From an uncultured Idiomarina sp. (GTDB taxonomy: Bacteria; Pseudomonadota; Gammaproteobacteria; Enterobacterales; Alteromonadaceae): a stretch of DNA of 64,000 bases. The notes beneath the pieces were generated by a model that made no database searches, was not told where the DNA came from, and saw nothing but the letters and a program-made list of their open reading frames with translations. Both the position numbers and the translations under genes were made by a program. Positions 32,043-41,267 of the stretch are shown here, piece by piece. The stretch covers positions 1 through 64,000 of the forward strand of contig CAMPHF010000002.1 in the NCBI GenBank assembly GCA_946885915.1, given 5' to 3'. Numbering within the stretch: position 1 is the stretch's first letter; the number at the start of each line of letters is the position of its first letter.

Positions 32043-33398
32043 ATGACTCGACATTACGATCATCTCGCCATTGGCGCCGGCAGCGGCGGTATCGCCAGCG
32101 CTAACCGGGCTGCCATTCGTGGGGCGAAAGCCGCTGTTATTGAAGCAAAAGCCGTCGGCGGCACCTGTGTAAATGTCGGTTGCGTCCCGAAAAAAGTCAT
32201 GTGGTACGGTGCTCACATTGCCGAGGCAGTGAAATACAGCGAAGCCTATGGGTTTAAGCTCGAACAAACCGGCTTTGACTGGGCCACTCTAGTCGCTAAT
32301 CGTGAAGCCTACATCGAACGCATCCATGGCGGTTATCAACGCGGCTTTGCCAGCAACGGGGTTGAGTATATTGAGGGTTTTGCCACCTTTGTGGATGCCC
32401 ATACGGTAGAAGTAAATGGTGAAAAAATTACCGCTGATCACATCACTATTGCGGTCGGCGCGCGCCCGATGATCCCATCGGTGCCAGGCGCAGAACATGG
32501 TATCGATTCTGACGGATTCTTTGCCCTGAACGAACGGCCGAACAAGGCCATCGTGATTGGTGCCGGCTACATCGCCGTCGAAATTGCCGGCGTATTGCAT
32601 GCACTCGGCGCTAACACTGAGCTGTGGGTTCGTCGCGATCGCCCCCTGCGGCACTTTGATAGTGATATTACCGATGCCCTACTGCAACGCATGGAGCAAG
32701 ATAAACTGCAGCTCAAAACCCACATGGATGTAGCACAAATCGTTAAACAGGATAACGGTAAATTAACTGTGCACAGCAAATCTGGCCAGGTTGTTGCGGA
32801 TGTCGATTGCCTAATTTGGGCGATTGGCCGAGAGCCGGCGACCGACAAAATTAACCTAAGTGCCGCAGGTGTGCATGCCGATGACAATGGCTTTATTCGC
32901 GTCGACAAATACCAGAATACCAACGTGAAAGGTATTTATGCGGTGGGCGACATTACGGGCGAAGCGCAATTAACGCCAGTGGCCATTAAAGCAGGTCGAT
33001 TATTAGCCGAACGGCTATTCAATCCAGAGTTACCCGATGCGCACATGGATTACCGCCAGATCCCGACGATTGTGTTCAGCCACCCGCCTATAGGTACGGT
33101 TGGTTTAACCGAAGCGGAAGCCATTGCCGTACATGGCGAAAGTAACGTCAAAGTTTATCGTTCGCAATTTGCCGCCATGTATAACGCTATTACGCCGCAC
33201 CGCGCACTCAGCACCTTTAAGCTGGTGGTGACTGGCAAGGATGAGCGCGTAGTCGGCATACACGGTATTGGTGAAGGAATGGATGAGATTCTTCAAGGTT
33301 TCGCGGTTGCTATGAAAATGGGCGCGACTAAGGCCGATTTTGATGCCACCGTCGCCTTGCACCCAACCTCGGCCGAAGAGTTTGTGACCTTACGTTAA
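32043..33398 (+). CDS. gorA: glutathione-disulfide reductase
   Basis: GorA reduces oxidised glutathione with NADPH. The 451-residue flavoprotein has the FAD site [14 protein letters not shown], the redox-active pair C42/C47 in [13 protein letters not shown], the NADPH site [11 protein letters not shown], and the C-terminal HPTSAEE with the catalytic His. Its length equals the E. coli enzyme. The start at 32043 is supported by TAGGAG 8 nt upstream; an extra 11 codons upstream are unlikely. It is monocistronic and convergent with the MFS gene. Confidence 0.96.
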   Translation: MTRHYDHLAIGAGSGGIASANRAAIRGAKAAVIEAKAVGGTCVNVGCVPKKVMWYGAHIAEAVKYSEAYGFKLEQTGFDWATLVANREAYIERIHGGYQRGFASNGVEYIEGFATFVDAHTVEVNGEKITADHITIAVGARPMIPSVPGAEHGIDSDGFFALNERPNKAIVIGAGYIAVEIAGVLHALGANTELWVRRDRPLRHFDSDITDALLQRMEQDKLQLKTHMDVAQIVKQDNGKLTVHSKSGQVVADVDCLIWAIGREPATDKINLSAAGVHADDNGFIRVDKYQNTNVKGIYAVGDITGEAQLTPVAIKAGRLLAERLFNPELPDAHMDYRQIPTIVFSHPPIGTVGLTEAEAIAVHGESNVKVYRSQFAAMYNAITPHRALSTFKLVVTGKDERVVGIHGIGEGMDEILQGFAVAMKMGATKADFDATVALHPTSAEEFVTLR

Positions 33399-33415
33399 CC
33401 AAGTATCTTCTGACT

Positions 33416-33452
33416 CAGCAGCAGCGTTTTATCAGGATGAACGCTGCTGCTG
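33416..33452. terminator. 13-bp hairpin between gorA and the MFS gene
   Basis: CAGCAGCAGCGTT and its exact complement form a 13-bp perfect stem with an 11-nt loop. It lies just after the gorA stop and covers the stop codon of the convergent MFS gene. There is no clear U-tract on either strand, so it may block read-through or protect 3' ends rather than be a classical terminator. Confidence 0.5.
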
Positions 33453-34676
33453 AAAGGAGTGCAACGCTGGTTTAGCGCTAATGGGCAAATGCAACAACAT
33501 CGCCACCACACTTAAACCAACGGCCCCCCACCAAATTGGTAGATAGCTGCCACTGAGTTCGTACGCGACGCCACCGAGCCATACTCCGATAAAACTACCC
33601 AATTGATGGCCTAGAAATACCACCCCGTAAAGGGTTGCCATATAGCGTGTGCCAAACATGGCCGCCACTAAACCTGAGGTTGGTGGCACCGTCGCGAGCC
33701 ATAATAAACCCATGACTGCGCTAAACAGCAGCACCGATAATTGGCTCATCGGCAGCCACAAGAATAACGCAATCGCAATAGCGCGACCGCCGTATAGACC
33801 AATCAAAAAACGTTCCATCGGCATTCGAGAGGTAGCCCAACCTGCGCCTAACGAACCAACAATATTGAGCAACCCAATCAGTCCTAACGACCACGCTGCA
33901 ATACTCGGGGCAAAACCTTGATCAGCTAAAAATGGCGGCATGTGCACGGTAATAAAGGCGACATGAAAACCACACACAAAAAAGCCCATCACCAATAGCC
34001 AATATGGCCGGTGGCGACGGGCTAAGCGAGCCGTTGTGACCCAATCGGGCTCTGTACTGAGCGACGACGTTGAAAAGGCTGAACCCGCCGAATTCGCTGA
34101 CTTTCGCGTGGCAAACGGCATGGCCAACACCGCCATCATAAGCGCAATTGCCGCCATGATATGCAGCGTTGCTTGCCAACCAATATCGCCAATAAACCAT
34201 TGAATGCCCGGAACTAAGATGAATTGTCCCATAGAGCCCGCGGCGGTGCCGATACCGAGCACCAACTGCCGCTGTTCCGGCGCGACGACTTTCGCCATAG
34301 CCGGCAACACAATACCAAAGGCCGTGCCCGCCACGCCGGCCCCGACTAACAAACCAGTGGTACTATGGAGCGCCCAAGTTTCAGTCACACTCGCGGTAGC
34401 AAAAATACCTAAGGCGTAAAGTACGGCGCCAGCCACAATAATTTTGGCGTTACCAAAGCGGTCAGCCAAGCCACCCGCAAGCACCGCAATAATGCCCCAA
34501 CTGAGGTTCTGAATCGCCAACGCAAAGCCAATAATATCCCGCCCCCAGCCGCGCACCTCGCCCATGGGCTGCACAAATAACCCAAATGAGGAACGCAAGC
34601 CAAATGAAATAAGCAGTAGTAAGCAACCGCTAATAATCAATATTAGCGATGCGCTGGGGAGCTTTGGCTTAGTCAT
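33432..34676 (-). CDS. major facilitator superfamily transporter
   Basis: A 414-residue, 12-helix MFS permease. It resembles the oxalate/formate antiporter-like (OFA) or monocarboxylate-type branch, with the TM2-3 loop motif GGLADRFGNAKI and the repeated half-motif GWATSRMPMERF. The substrate cannot be inferred. It is the last gene of an OsmC-lipoprotein-MFS unit and overlaps the lipoprotein gene by 8 nt, so it is translationally coupled. Confidence 0.85.
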   Translation of the reverse strand: MTKPKLPSASLILIISGCLLLLISFGLRSSFGLFVQPMGEVRGWGRDIIGFALAIQNLSWGIIAVLAGGLADRFGNAKIIVAGAVLYALGIFATASVTETWALHSTTGLLVGAGVAGTAFGIVLPAMAKVVAPEQRQLVLGIGTAAGSMGQFILVPGIQWFIGDIGWQATLHIMAAIALMMAVLAMPFATRKSANSAGSAFSTSSLSTEPDWVTTARLARRHRPYWLLVMGFFVCGFHVAFITVHMPPFLADQGFAPSIAAWSLGLIGLLNIVGSLGAGWATSRMPMERFLIGLYGGRAIAIALFLWLPMSQLSVLLFSAVMGLLWLATVPPTSGLVAAMFGTRYMATLYGVVFLGHQLGSFIGVWLGGVAYELSGSYLPIWWGAVGLSVVAMLLHLPISAKPALHSFQQQRSS

Positions 34677-34887
34677 TCTGGTTGCGCCGCTCGCCTTTTA
34701 AGCGCTTGCGTTCTGCTTCATATTCTTCATAACTCTGCTGATATTGCGCCAAGCATGTTTCACGCTCAATGGGTGGCTTAGTCTCGCAATCATTGATGCA
34801 GTTTTGTTGAATAGCTTGGTAACCTTGCTGGGCACTGCAGCCGCTTAGCGCAACCGCCAACAGCAAAGATATTAAGGCCTTGCTCAT
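34669..34887 (-). CDS. small lipoprotein
   Basis: The 72-residue product starts MSKALISLLLAVALSGCSAQQ: a short signal peptide with lipobox LSGC, so it is lipidated. The mature part is about 55 residues, with two cysteines in NCINDCE and one in ETCLAQYQ, and a charged coiled tail (YEAERKRLKGERRNQ). GGAGG precedes the ATG at 34887. I do not recognise the family. It overlaps the start of the MFS gene by 8 nt and lies 4 nt after the OsmC gene. Confidence 0.8.
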   Translation of the reverse strand: MSKALISLLLAVALSGCSAQQGYQAIQQNCINDCETKPPIERETCLAQYQQSYEEYEAERKRLKGERRNQND

Positions 34888-34891
34888 GTTA

Positions 34892-35353
34892 TTAGCCTCC
34901 CTCGTGTAAAATTTGGCCATGGCTATCGACCACAGATACCTGCACAGGAATACCCTGCCGCACGCTTTGCGTCACCACACAAAACTCTTCAAATTGCGCG
35001 AGCGCTTGACGCATATGGGGCAGCTGAGTTTCATCATGGGCTAATGCTAACTCAACGTGCAAGCCAATAATACGCCAACGCCCTGCTTGTCGCCCTAACT
35101 CACCGTTCACCTTAGCCACTAAACCGGTGGGTTCGTCCTTAAATTTTCGCAATGCAAACAACAAACTTGCCGCCAAACAATTTGCAACGCCAGTGGCGAG
35201 TAGACGAGTTGGGTTTGGCCCGCTATTTTTACCTAAAGGCTCAGGTTCATCGGTAATCAAGGTGCGGGCCGACGGCGCTAATGCGACGCCATAATCAACG
35301 GTAAATTGATAGCCTTCGGTGAGGCTCAGCTGAAACTCGAAAGATGTGTCCAT
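34892..35353 (-). CDS. OsmC family protein
   Basis: A second OsmC-fold protein, 153 residues, distinct from the YhfA-like one. The peroxidatic cysteine is in VANCLAASLL and the partner in EEFCVVTQSVRQGI, spaced as in the family. The N-terminal strand pair (FEFQLSLTEGYQFTVDYG) is typical. It is the first gene of a three-gene unit with a small lipoprotein and an MFS carrier, which suggests a response to a small reactive compound that is detoxified and exported. That link is inference only. Confidence 0.85.
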   Translation of the reverse strand: MDTSFEFQLSLTEGYQFTVDYGVALAPSARTLITDEPEPLGKNSGPNPTRLLATGVANCLAASLLFALRKFKDEPTGLVAKVNGELGRQAGRWRIIGLHVELALAHDETQLPHMRQALAQFEEFCVVTQSVRQGIPVQVSVVDSHGQILHEGG

Positions 35354-35418
35354 ATAAATATCTCAACAATAGTGTTCACGGGTTGTCTTAATCTAGCTGG
35401 TGAAGCTTCAGTTAGCTA

Positions 35419-35445
35419 TTTAGTTTTAAACTACAGCGCCGATAT
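35419..35445 (+). promoter_or_regulatory. sigma-28 (FliA) flagellar-class promoter
   Basis: TTTAGTTT at 35419-35426 and GCCGATAT at 35438-35445 are separated by exactly 11 nt. The FliA consensus is TAAAGTTT-N11-GCCGATAA, so 6 of 8 and 7 of 8 bases match. It lies 30 nt before the chemoreceptor start, as expected for flagellar class-3 genes. Confidence 0.72.
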
Positions 35446-35475
35446 AGGCTTGTGGATAAACAAGGAAGCTTCGTT

Positions 35476-37098
35476 ATGTTACGAACAATGAATATTGGTA
35501 AACGCGCTGCAGCGGCTTTTGCTGGCGTTGGTGTGCTTATGTTGCTTTTGGGGGGCTATGCCCTTTGGCAAACTGGCCAACTTGCCGATCAATCTCGGCA
35601 AGTCACCAACGAAGTCATGCCTGCACTCGAAGAAGCAATGAATATCGATGTTGAGTTTTTGCGCGTGAGAGTGCAAACCGCAAATTTTACTGGTGCCGAT
35701 AATGATGCAGAGCGCACCCGTTATCGCCAACGCATAGAAGAAGTTAAGAAAGGCGTCACCGCGGCTTTTGAACGCTTGAGTGCCTTGGTTACAGAACCTG
35801 AGGAAAAGCGCTTATTAGCTCAGTTCGATACTGCGTACCAAGAATATTTGCAAGTTTCCAGCCAAGTATTTTCCGCTATTAGCCAAAACAACTTCAATGA
35901 AGCTGCGCGGTTACGCGATGAGGTTCAACTGCCATTAACGGGGCAAATTTCTACCACACTCGATGAGTTAGTCGCCTTTCAAAAACGCGAAGGCGAAAGA
36001 GCGGCCACCAATGTGGAATCAATCAGCAGTAGCGTTACCGTTGGCGTTATCATCGCGATTGTAGTGGCCATTATTGCCATGACGTTACTGGCTTGGCGCT
36101 TAACCTTGAGCCTGACACGGCCAATTGAAGAGGCTCTTGTTCACGTTGAACGCATTGCCGGCGGTGACTTGCGCGTGGCGATTAAAGCTCAGGGACACGA
36201 TGAACCAGCGCGAATGCTGCAGGGTCTCGAAGATATGCGCAATCGCTTACAACGTGCGCTTGCGACTATTCAGTCGTCATCAGAACAATTAGCGTCTACT
36301 TCGGAAGAATTAAATTCTGTGACCGATGATTCGAGTCGTCATATTGCCTCGCAAACTGAACAGTTAGAACAAGCTGCAACCGCTATTAACGAATTGACAG
36401 CAGCGGTGGATACCGTAGCTAAAGACGCACAAAGCGCCTCAGAATCCTCTGATTATGCCGATGAGCGCGCGCAACGTGGCCGAGCTTTAGTCGGTGATAC
36501 GGAGCAATCAATTGAAGCGTTATCTGGCGACATGGGTGATTCAGCCACCAAGGTGCAACAGCTTGCCGATAAAGTGAATCAAATTACCACCGTACTCGAT
36601 GTTATTCGGGCTATTGCTGACCAAACTAACTTATTGGCGCTTAACGCGGCTATTGAAGCTGCTCGTGCAGGTGAGTCAGGTCGCGGTTTCAGCGTGGTTG
36701 CAGATGAAGTCCGGGCACTAGCCCACCGCACTCAGCAATCAACTGTTGAAATTGAGGATCTGGTGAAATCGGTGCAGGGCTCAAGCAAAGAATCGGTAAC
36801 CACCATGCAGCAAAGTGTGGAGCGCGCCCAACAAACGCTTGAGCGCGCTCGCTCGGCCGGTGAAGCGCTGAAAGAAATTGCGACGGCCGTAGCTGAAATT
36901 AACAACCGCAATACCTCGATTGCTAGTGCCGCAGAAGAGCAAGCAGCAGTAGCGCGAGACGTTGATAAAAATCTGGTTTCGATTCGTGATTTGTCGAATT
37001 CAACTGCCTCCGGCGCGGAACAAACAGCTTCTTCTGCGGAAGAGTTAGCGCGCTTGGCTGTGCAGCTCAATACCTTGATTAATGAGTTTAAACTCTAA
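35476..37098 (+). CDS. methyl-accepting chemotaxis protein
   Basis: A transmembrane chemoreceptor of 540 residues. TM1 ([23 protein letters not shown]) and TM2 ([19 protein letters not shown], about 195-214) flank a periplasmic four-helix-bundle-type domain. HAMP follows ([22 protein letters not shown]), then the signalling domain with its tip [22 protein letters not shown]. The start at 35476 has AAGGAAG 7 nt upstream. A strong sigma-28 promoter lies just before it, so it should be made with flagella. The ligand is unknown. Confidence 0.93.
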   Translation: MLRTMNIGKRAAAAFAGVGVLMLLLGGYALWQTGQLADQSRQVTNEVMPALEEAMNIDVEFLRVRVQTANFTGADNDAERTRYRQRIEEVKKGVTAAFERLSALVTEPEEKRLLAQFDTAYQEYLQVSSQVFSAISQNNFNEAARLRDEVQLPLTGQISTTLDELVAFQKREGERAATNVESISSSVTVGVIIAIVVAIIAMTLLAWRLTLSLTRPIEEALVHVERIAGGDLRVAIKAQGHDEPARMLQGLEDMRNRLQRALATIQSSSEQLASTSEELNSVTDDSSRHIASQTEQLEQAATAINELTAAVDTVAKDAQSASESSDYADERAQRGRALVGDTEQSIEALSGDMGDSATKVQQLADKVNQITTVLDVIRAIADQTNLLALNAAIEAARAGESGRGFSVVADEVRALAHRTQQSTVEIEDLVKSVQGSSKESVTTMQQSVERAQQTLERARSAGEALKEIATAVAEINNRNTSIASAAEEQAAVARDVDKNLVSIRDLSNSTASGAEQTASSAEELARLAVQLNTLINEFKL

Positions 37099-37227
37099 GC
37101 GATTCAATTGATTAAGGTCAGGCGGATTAAAACCGCTTGACCAAAAAAAATCCACTTGTATGCTAAATGTAAATAAATGTTAGCGTAACCCTGAGAGCCT
37201 TACGCAGCATAAGTTTGGGGTGTAGAA

Positions 37228-38166
37228 GTGTATTATCAGTTCGAGCATTTTTGCTTAGATGCAAATGAACGCTGTATACGAGTGAAAGGTGCGGTGGTCC
37301 CCTGTGACACCCGCATCGTTCATTTGTGTGCTCTGCTCATCAAACATTACCCCGAAGTGCTCTCCACTGAACAAATACTGCGCGAAATCTGGCCACGTAC
37401 GGTCGTCTCAAATTGGTCCGTGTCTCGACTCATCGCTGACACTCGCGCATTTTTCAAAGCCCATGATTTCCATGCTGCGATGATTCAAACCGTGCGCGGC
37501 AAAGGTTATCGAATTACCCCTGAGTTTGCCGAGCTCGTACAAACGCTCACCGAAAAGCCGAAGCTAAGCGAAAGCACCGCCAAGCTCAGGCAGGAAGCAC
37601 CAACGCAACCGGCCACTCTGGGTCGTGCTGACCCCATGAACCACCGTCAATCTAACCGCTCAAATGTTGGTTTAGTGGCACGTGCAGCCTTGCTGTTAAT
37701 ATTAGCAATTCCCGGTATTTGGCTGATTGCTGATACCTTTCATCAGCAGCAACATGATACGGCGCGGCGACCACCAACCCTATTAATTGGTGAAGATACC
37801 GATGTGATCGGACGGGTGTTATGGGTGGACGATAACCCGAGCAACAACATGATTGAGAAACGCATGTTAGAACGTCATCAGGTGGCGGTTTATACGGTCA
37901 CTAATACCGAAGAAGCATTGTTGCTGTTATCTATGTACAACTACCACGCAGTCATTTCGGATATGGGCCGCCACGGCGATTCACTTGCTGGCCTGAAACT
38001 GCTTCAAATTATGCGCGAGCAAGGCATTCAAACGCCTTTTGTGCTGTACACTTTGCTGGCATCAAATCAGCAGAGTGAAATTGTTGCCGAATATGGTGGC
38101 CAAGCCGTTGCAACTCGCTCCGATGAGCTGTTTAAATATGTAACCGCCTACCTTCCAGCGCAGTAG
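37228..38166 (+). CDS. winged-helix DNA-binding protein with a transmembrane helix and C-terminal receiver domain
   Basis: A 312-residue protein of unusual design. Residues 1-97 form an OmpR/CadC-type winged helix (EQILREIWPRTVVSNWSVSR, then VRGKGYRI). A polar linker (98-146) leads to one membrane helix (about 147-169). The last 120 residues resemble a CheY-like receiver: acidic pair D201-D202 in VLWVDD, a likely phospho-acceptor D245 in AVISDMGR, and T275. The usual beta-5 Lys is not obvious (ATRSDELF). With a cytoplasmic DNA-binding end, one crossing puts the receiver in the periplasm. The start is a GTG. It follows a chemoreceptor by 129 nt, and no kinase gene adjoins it. Confidence 0.82.
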   Translation: MYYQFEHFCLDANERCIRVKGAVVPCDTRIVHLCALLIKHYPEVLSTEQILREIWPRTVVSNWSVSRLIADTRAFFKAHDFHAAMIQTVRGKGYRITPEFAELVQTLTEKPKLSESTAKLRQEAPTQPATLGRADPMNHRQSNRSNVGLVARAALLLILAIPGIWLIADTFHQQQHDTARRPPTLLIGEDTDVIGRVLWVDDNPSNNMIEKRMLERHQVAVYTVTNTEEALLLLSMYNYHAVISDMGRHGDSLAGLKLLQIMREQGIQTPFVLYTLLASNQQSEIVAEYGGQAVATRSDELFKYVTAYLPAQ

Positions 38167-38233
38167 CTGCCGCGCCTCAAGTTGTTTCAAGCAATTTCAC
38201 ACACAAAACCAACAAGTCGCGCTATAACTATTC

Positions 38234-38397
38234 GTACGGAGATTGAATTGCCGTACCCCAATCCGTAATGCAGTCATTTTTAGTGCTCTCAATATGTTGT
38301 TTATGGCCTACAGGGACGTGGCCGCCAAGGACAGGTTCCTATGGAAGGCCAATAAAAATTTAGCCCGCCAGCGTTATCGCTGGCGGGCTTTCTTTAT
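38234..38397 (+). ncRNA. candidate CsrA-binding small RNA or 3' UTR element
   Basis: Between the receiver gene and its terminator lie four GGA triplets on the plus strand, two of them in hairpin contexts. The clearest is a GGCC-U-AC stem (38305-38311) with loop AGGGAC (38312-38317) closed by GT-GGCC (38318-38323). It matches the CsrA SELEX consensus RUACARGGAUGU at 10 of 12 bases. A GTACGG/CCGTAC hairpin (38234-38256) stands at the front and a strong terminator at the end. I found no convincing promoter, so it may instead be the 3' UTR of the upstream gene. Confidence 0.3.
38362..38397. terminator. strong bidirectional terminator
   Basis: AGCCCGCCAGCG and its exact complement form a 12-bp GC-rich stem with a TTAT loop. 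It is followed by TTCTTTAT on the plus strand and by a T-rich AAATTTTTATT on the minus strand. It ends both the receiver gene transcript and the convergent nuclease gene. Confidence 0.9.
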
Positions 38398-38412
38398 AAC
38401 CAAAGGTAACAG

Positions 38413-41067
38413 TTAATCGTTCGCCTGCACTGCTAACCCAACGTTCTGATAACTACCCCGACCTTGTTTGGCAGGACGTAAACCGCGTACGGCGATATGC
38501 CAAGTACCAGCCGCCGGTCGCAGCAAAGTACAGAGTTGTTCGGTACCGTTGCCGCTAGCGACACAATCGGCATGTCCTTGACTTGGTTGACGCTGATGCT
38601 CAACCCGTAGCTCTAATGCACCGCTGCCACCTTGAGTCATGACGCGCAACACTTTCATATTCGCGGGTAACTCAAAGCTGAACCGCTGCCAACCGGGATT
38701 CCCAGTAATCAGGCCAAAATCCTGCTTAAACTCTCGCTGAGTATTTACTTCAATCACCACAGGGTCATGGTCAGAGCTGCGATAGGCGTCGGGCGCAAAG
38801 AATGTTGCCAGTTGCTGTGGCGACTTGAACTCTTCGTTGTAGTCGAGTGCAATCGGTTCATCAGCATTAATCAACCAATCGGTTACCCCAGTAATTTTTG
38901 CCGCCATTGCTGGCGATGCAAACGCATGATCTAAACTACCTGACTCACCTTGAAATACGTATGAGTGATGACGATTACCCAGCCAAGTCGACTTCAAATC
39001 TACCCACCCGCGAGCGGTAAATGCGGCGATCGGATCTTCCATCGCATAGGCGTTCATATCACCGACAATAATCACATCATCATCAGTATATCCGGTGGGG
39101 GCAGTTGCTAACCAATCCAACATGGTATTGACCGCGGTAACCCGTGTCGCATTCCAACAGCCTTGGCCATCACCAGTGTCACGATCTGCGCCCTCGGCAC
39201 CGCTACAGCTGCCTTTTGAGCGTAAGTGGGCGACTAAGAATTGGAAGCCATCGCCATTGCGCGTATCGATAAAGCTCTGCAATACCGGTGCGCGGCTACC
39301 ATAATCAAACAGGACCTGCGTTGTGAATGCCGGCATACCTTGTGGTTGCAGTACATCTTGGCGATAAATAATGGCGTTGGTAATAGCATCTGTGCCAATG
39401 TTGGACACGCCAAAATCAACGTATGCCCAGCGTGCTTCACCCACCTCACGGTTTAATTCAGTCACTAAGCTCGCCAGTGCGCTAGTCTCGCCAAAGCCGT
39501 CGTTTTCCATTTCCACCAAACCAATAATATCCGCCTCCAGTGCAATTAACGCGGCGATGAGTTTGGCTTCCTGACGCGCCAACTCTGTCGCACTATCCGC
39601 TCCTCGAGGGGTTGGAAAGCCAGCGCCTTGGCCGTCACCGTTGAAATAGTTAAGTACGTTAAAGGCCGCCACGCGCAATTCACCGTCACCGGGTAATTCC
39701 GGTGCTGGGGTACGTGGGTTGGTTGCCACAAAAGTAAGTGGCTGAGTGGGCTGCACCCGATACTCACCAAAACCCTCACTAAGCACTCCTTTAACCCCGA
39801 GCAGCTCGGTGCCCACGCGGAGCGAATTAGCTGCACTTAACTCAGGGCTTGGATACGCAACTAGCGCAGGATTTTGACGACTACTACCGTCATCGATCAA
39901 CAATTTACTGCGTTGGTTAAGCGCTGCTTGGGCTTGCGCCGCTGCACCCGGTGCCACAATTTGGGTAGGAATGTACAACCTCTCAGGCGCGACATCAAAT
40001 TCACCAAAACGAGCCAAGGTATAGTTATCAGTCACGGTTAATTGTTGCTCAAGCTCAACCCGCATGCCTTCTAACGCTTCCCATGCAAAAGCTTCAGCAA
40101 CTGGGAGCTCAATCTTCACTGAATTTGGTAAGCTAGCGCTGCCACACAGCAAGGCAGCCTCAATGTTGGTAAGCTGGGTAGCGCCTGAGTACTCACCCAC
40201 GGTAGCGAGTAAGCGCACCAGGTCACCTACACCAACCACAGGTTCACGAGAGAAAACAAAAACGCCTTCAGCCGTCGCGGAATTATTGTCTTGGTCGGCC
40301 AGCTCTTCTTGAATAAAGAAACCAGATAATTGGTCGCTACCTTGGAAACTTGCCGTCACCACCGCTTCTACCACCACTTGCTGACCATCAAGCGGGCTAC
40401 TCGCACCTGCACCTTGCACAGCGCTAATAAAGGTTGCTGGGGCGCCACAACTACCCAGCTCTAAACTAGGTTCAGCTGGTGTATCGTCATCATCACCATT
40501 GCCATCACCAACAGATCCCAAGTAACTGCCTAAATCACTAAAATCATTATTCGCAAACTGAACCCATGCAACACTGGGATCAAATGCATCAAATGGGTTG
40601 GTGTCGGCCGCACTGCCGTCTATGCGGCGCAAGGTATTATCCGCAGTCGACACACTATTCACATTCCATTGTGAGCCAGGATCGGTGCCAATCTGACCGA
40701 TACTGTCAATGACCTCGCCGGCCTTTTCTAACACAATCGCATCGTCACCATTGAACCAGCCACCGCCTTTGGTGAGTTGGGCCAATGCGAGAATTTCAGC
40801 CGCAGCCAAACTATGGGAGGTCACGTAAGTCTGATTTACTGGCAGTGAGCCCTCCAGCGCAATGCGATAGCCAGCATTGGTATTGCCGTTGAAATAAAAA
40901 ACTAGCTCGTAGTCAGTTAAATTAACGGCGGCATCACCGCCATTAAAAATTTCAATCGCTTTATTGTTGCTGCTGCCTTCAATGTACTCGGACATGAACA
41001 CAGAAGCGGCTGCGAAGTTCGGTGCCGTCAGGCCGGCAATAGCCACTGCGAGTAAACGATGTTTCAT
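38413..41067 (-). CDS. extracellular nuclease, ExeM/NucH-like
   Basis: A secreted 884-residue nuclease. A signal peptide (about 1-21, ending FAAA) is followed by a lamin-tail-type domain (SEYIEGSSNNKAIEIFNG), an OB-fold region, and an endonuclease/exonuclease/phosphatase domain (about 460-795: RVAFNVLNYFNGDG, IIGLVEMENDG, VIVGDMNAY, SSDHDPVVIEV). A C-terminal pre-peptidase-like beta domain ends the protein. It lacks the GlyGly-CTERM anchor that many Shewanella ExeM proteins have, so it may be freely released. Likely roles are DNA use as a nutrient and biofilm turnover. It has its own promoter. Confidence 0.9.
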   Translation of the reverse strand: MKHRLLAVAIAGLTAPNFAAASVFMSEYIEGSSNNKAIEIFNGGDAAVNLTDYELVFYFNGNTNAGYRIALEGSLPVNQTYVTSHSLAAAEILALAQLTKGGGWFNGDDAIVLEKAGEVIDSIGQIGTDPGSQWNVNSVSTADNTLRRIDGSAADTNPFDAFDPSVAWVQFANNDFSDLGSYLGSVGDGNGDDDDTPAEPSLELGSCGAPATFISAVQGAGASSPLDGQQVVVEAVVTASFQGSDQLSGFFIQEELADQDNNSATAEGVFVFSREPVVGVGDLVRLLATVGEYSGATQLTNIEAALLCGSASLPNSVKIELPVAEAFAWEALEGMRVELEQQLTVTDNYTLARFGEFDVAPERLYIPTQIVAPGAAAQAQAALNQRSKLLIDDGSSRQNPALVAYPSPELSAANSLRVGTELLGVKGVLSEGFGEYRVQPTQPLTFVATNPRTPAPELPGDGELRVAAFNVLNYFNGDGQGAGFPTPRGADSATELARQEAKLIAALIALEADIIGLVEMENDGFGETSALASLVTELNREVGEARWAYVDFGVSNIGTDAITNAIIYRQDVLQPQGMPAFTTQVLFDYGSRAPVLQSFIDTRNGDGFQFLVAHLRSKGSCSGAEGADRDTGDGQGCWNATRVTAVNTMLDWLATAPTGYTDDDVIIVGDMNAYAMEDPIAAFTARGWVDLKSTWLGNRHHSYVFQGESGSLDHAFASPAMAAKITGVTDWLINADEPIALDYNEEFKSPQQLATFFAPDAYRSSDHDPVVIEVNTQREFKQDFGLITGNPGWQRFSFELPANMKVLRVMTQGGSGALELRVEHQRQPSQGHADCVASGNGTEQLCTLLRPAAGTWHIAVRGLRPAKQGRGSYQNVGLAVQAND

Positions 41068-41267
41068 AATGTACTCTTATAGTTATTTTTAAGGTAAGAA
41101 AACGCCTAGATTTTAGCCCGCATATATTTACTATTTTTTAACTTTTTGTGAAGGTTTTTATATGTTTTGCATGCATTATTTACCTAATTTTGACTTTGCG
41201 AAAACCTCACAAAGGGCGTAACTTATTAATTAACCCGCTGAAAAATTTGAGCTTAAGGATTAAGCTG

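Noticed and set aside
37116..37142. Hairpin GGTCAGGCGG/CCGCTTGACC after the chemoreceptor gene, as a terminator
   Set aside because: The stem is fair (one G-T pair), but it is followed by A residues on the plus strand, so it lacks the U-tract of a rho-independent terminator. It may still protect the 3' end.
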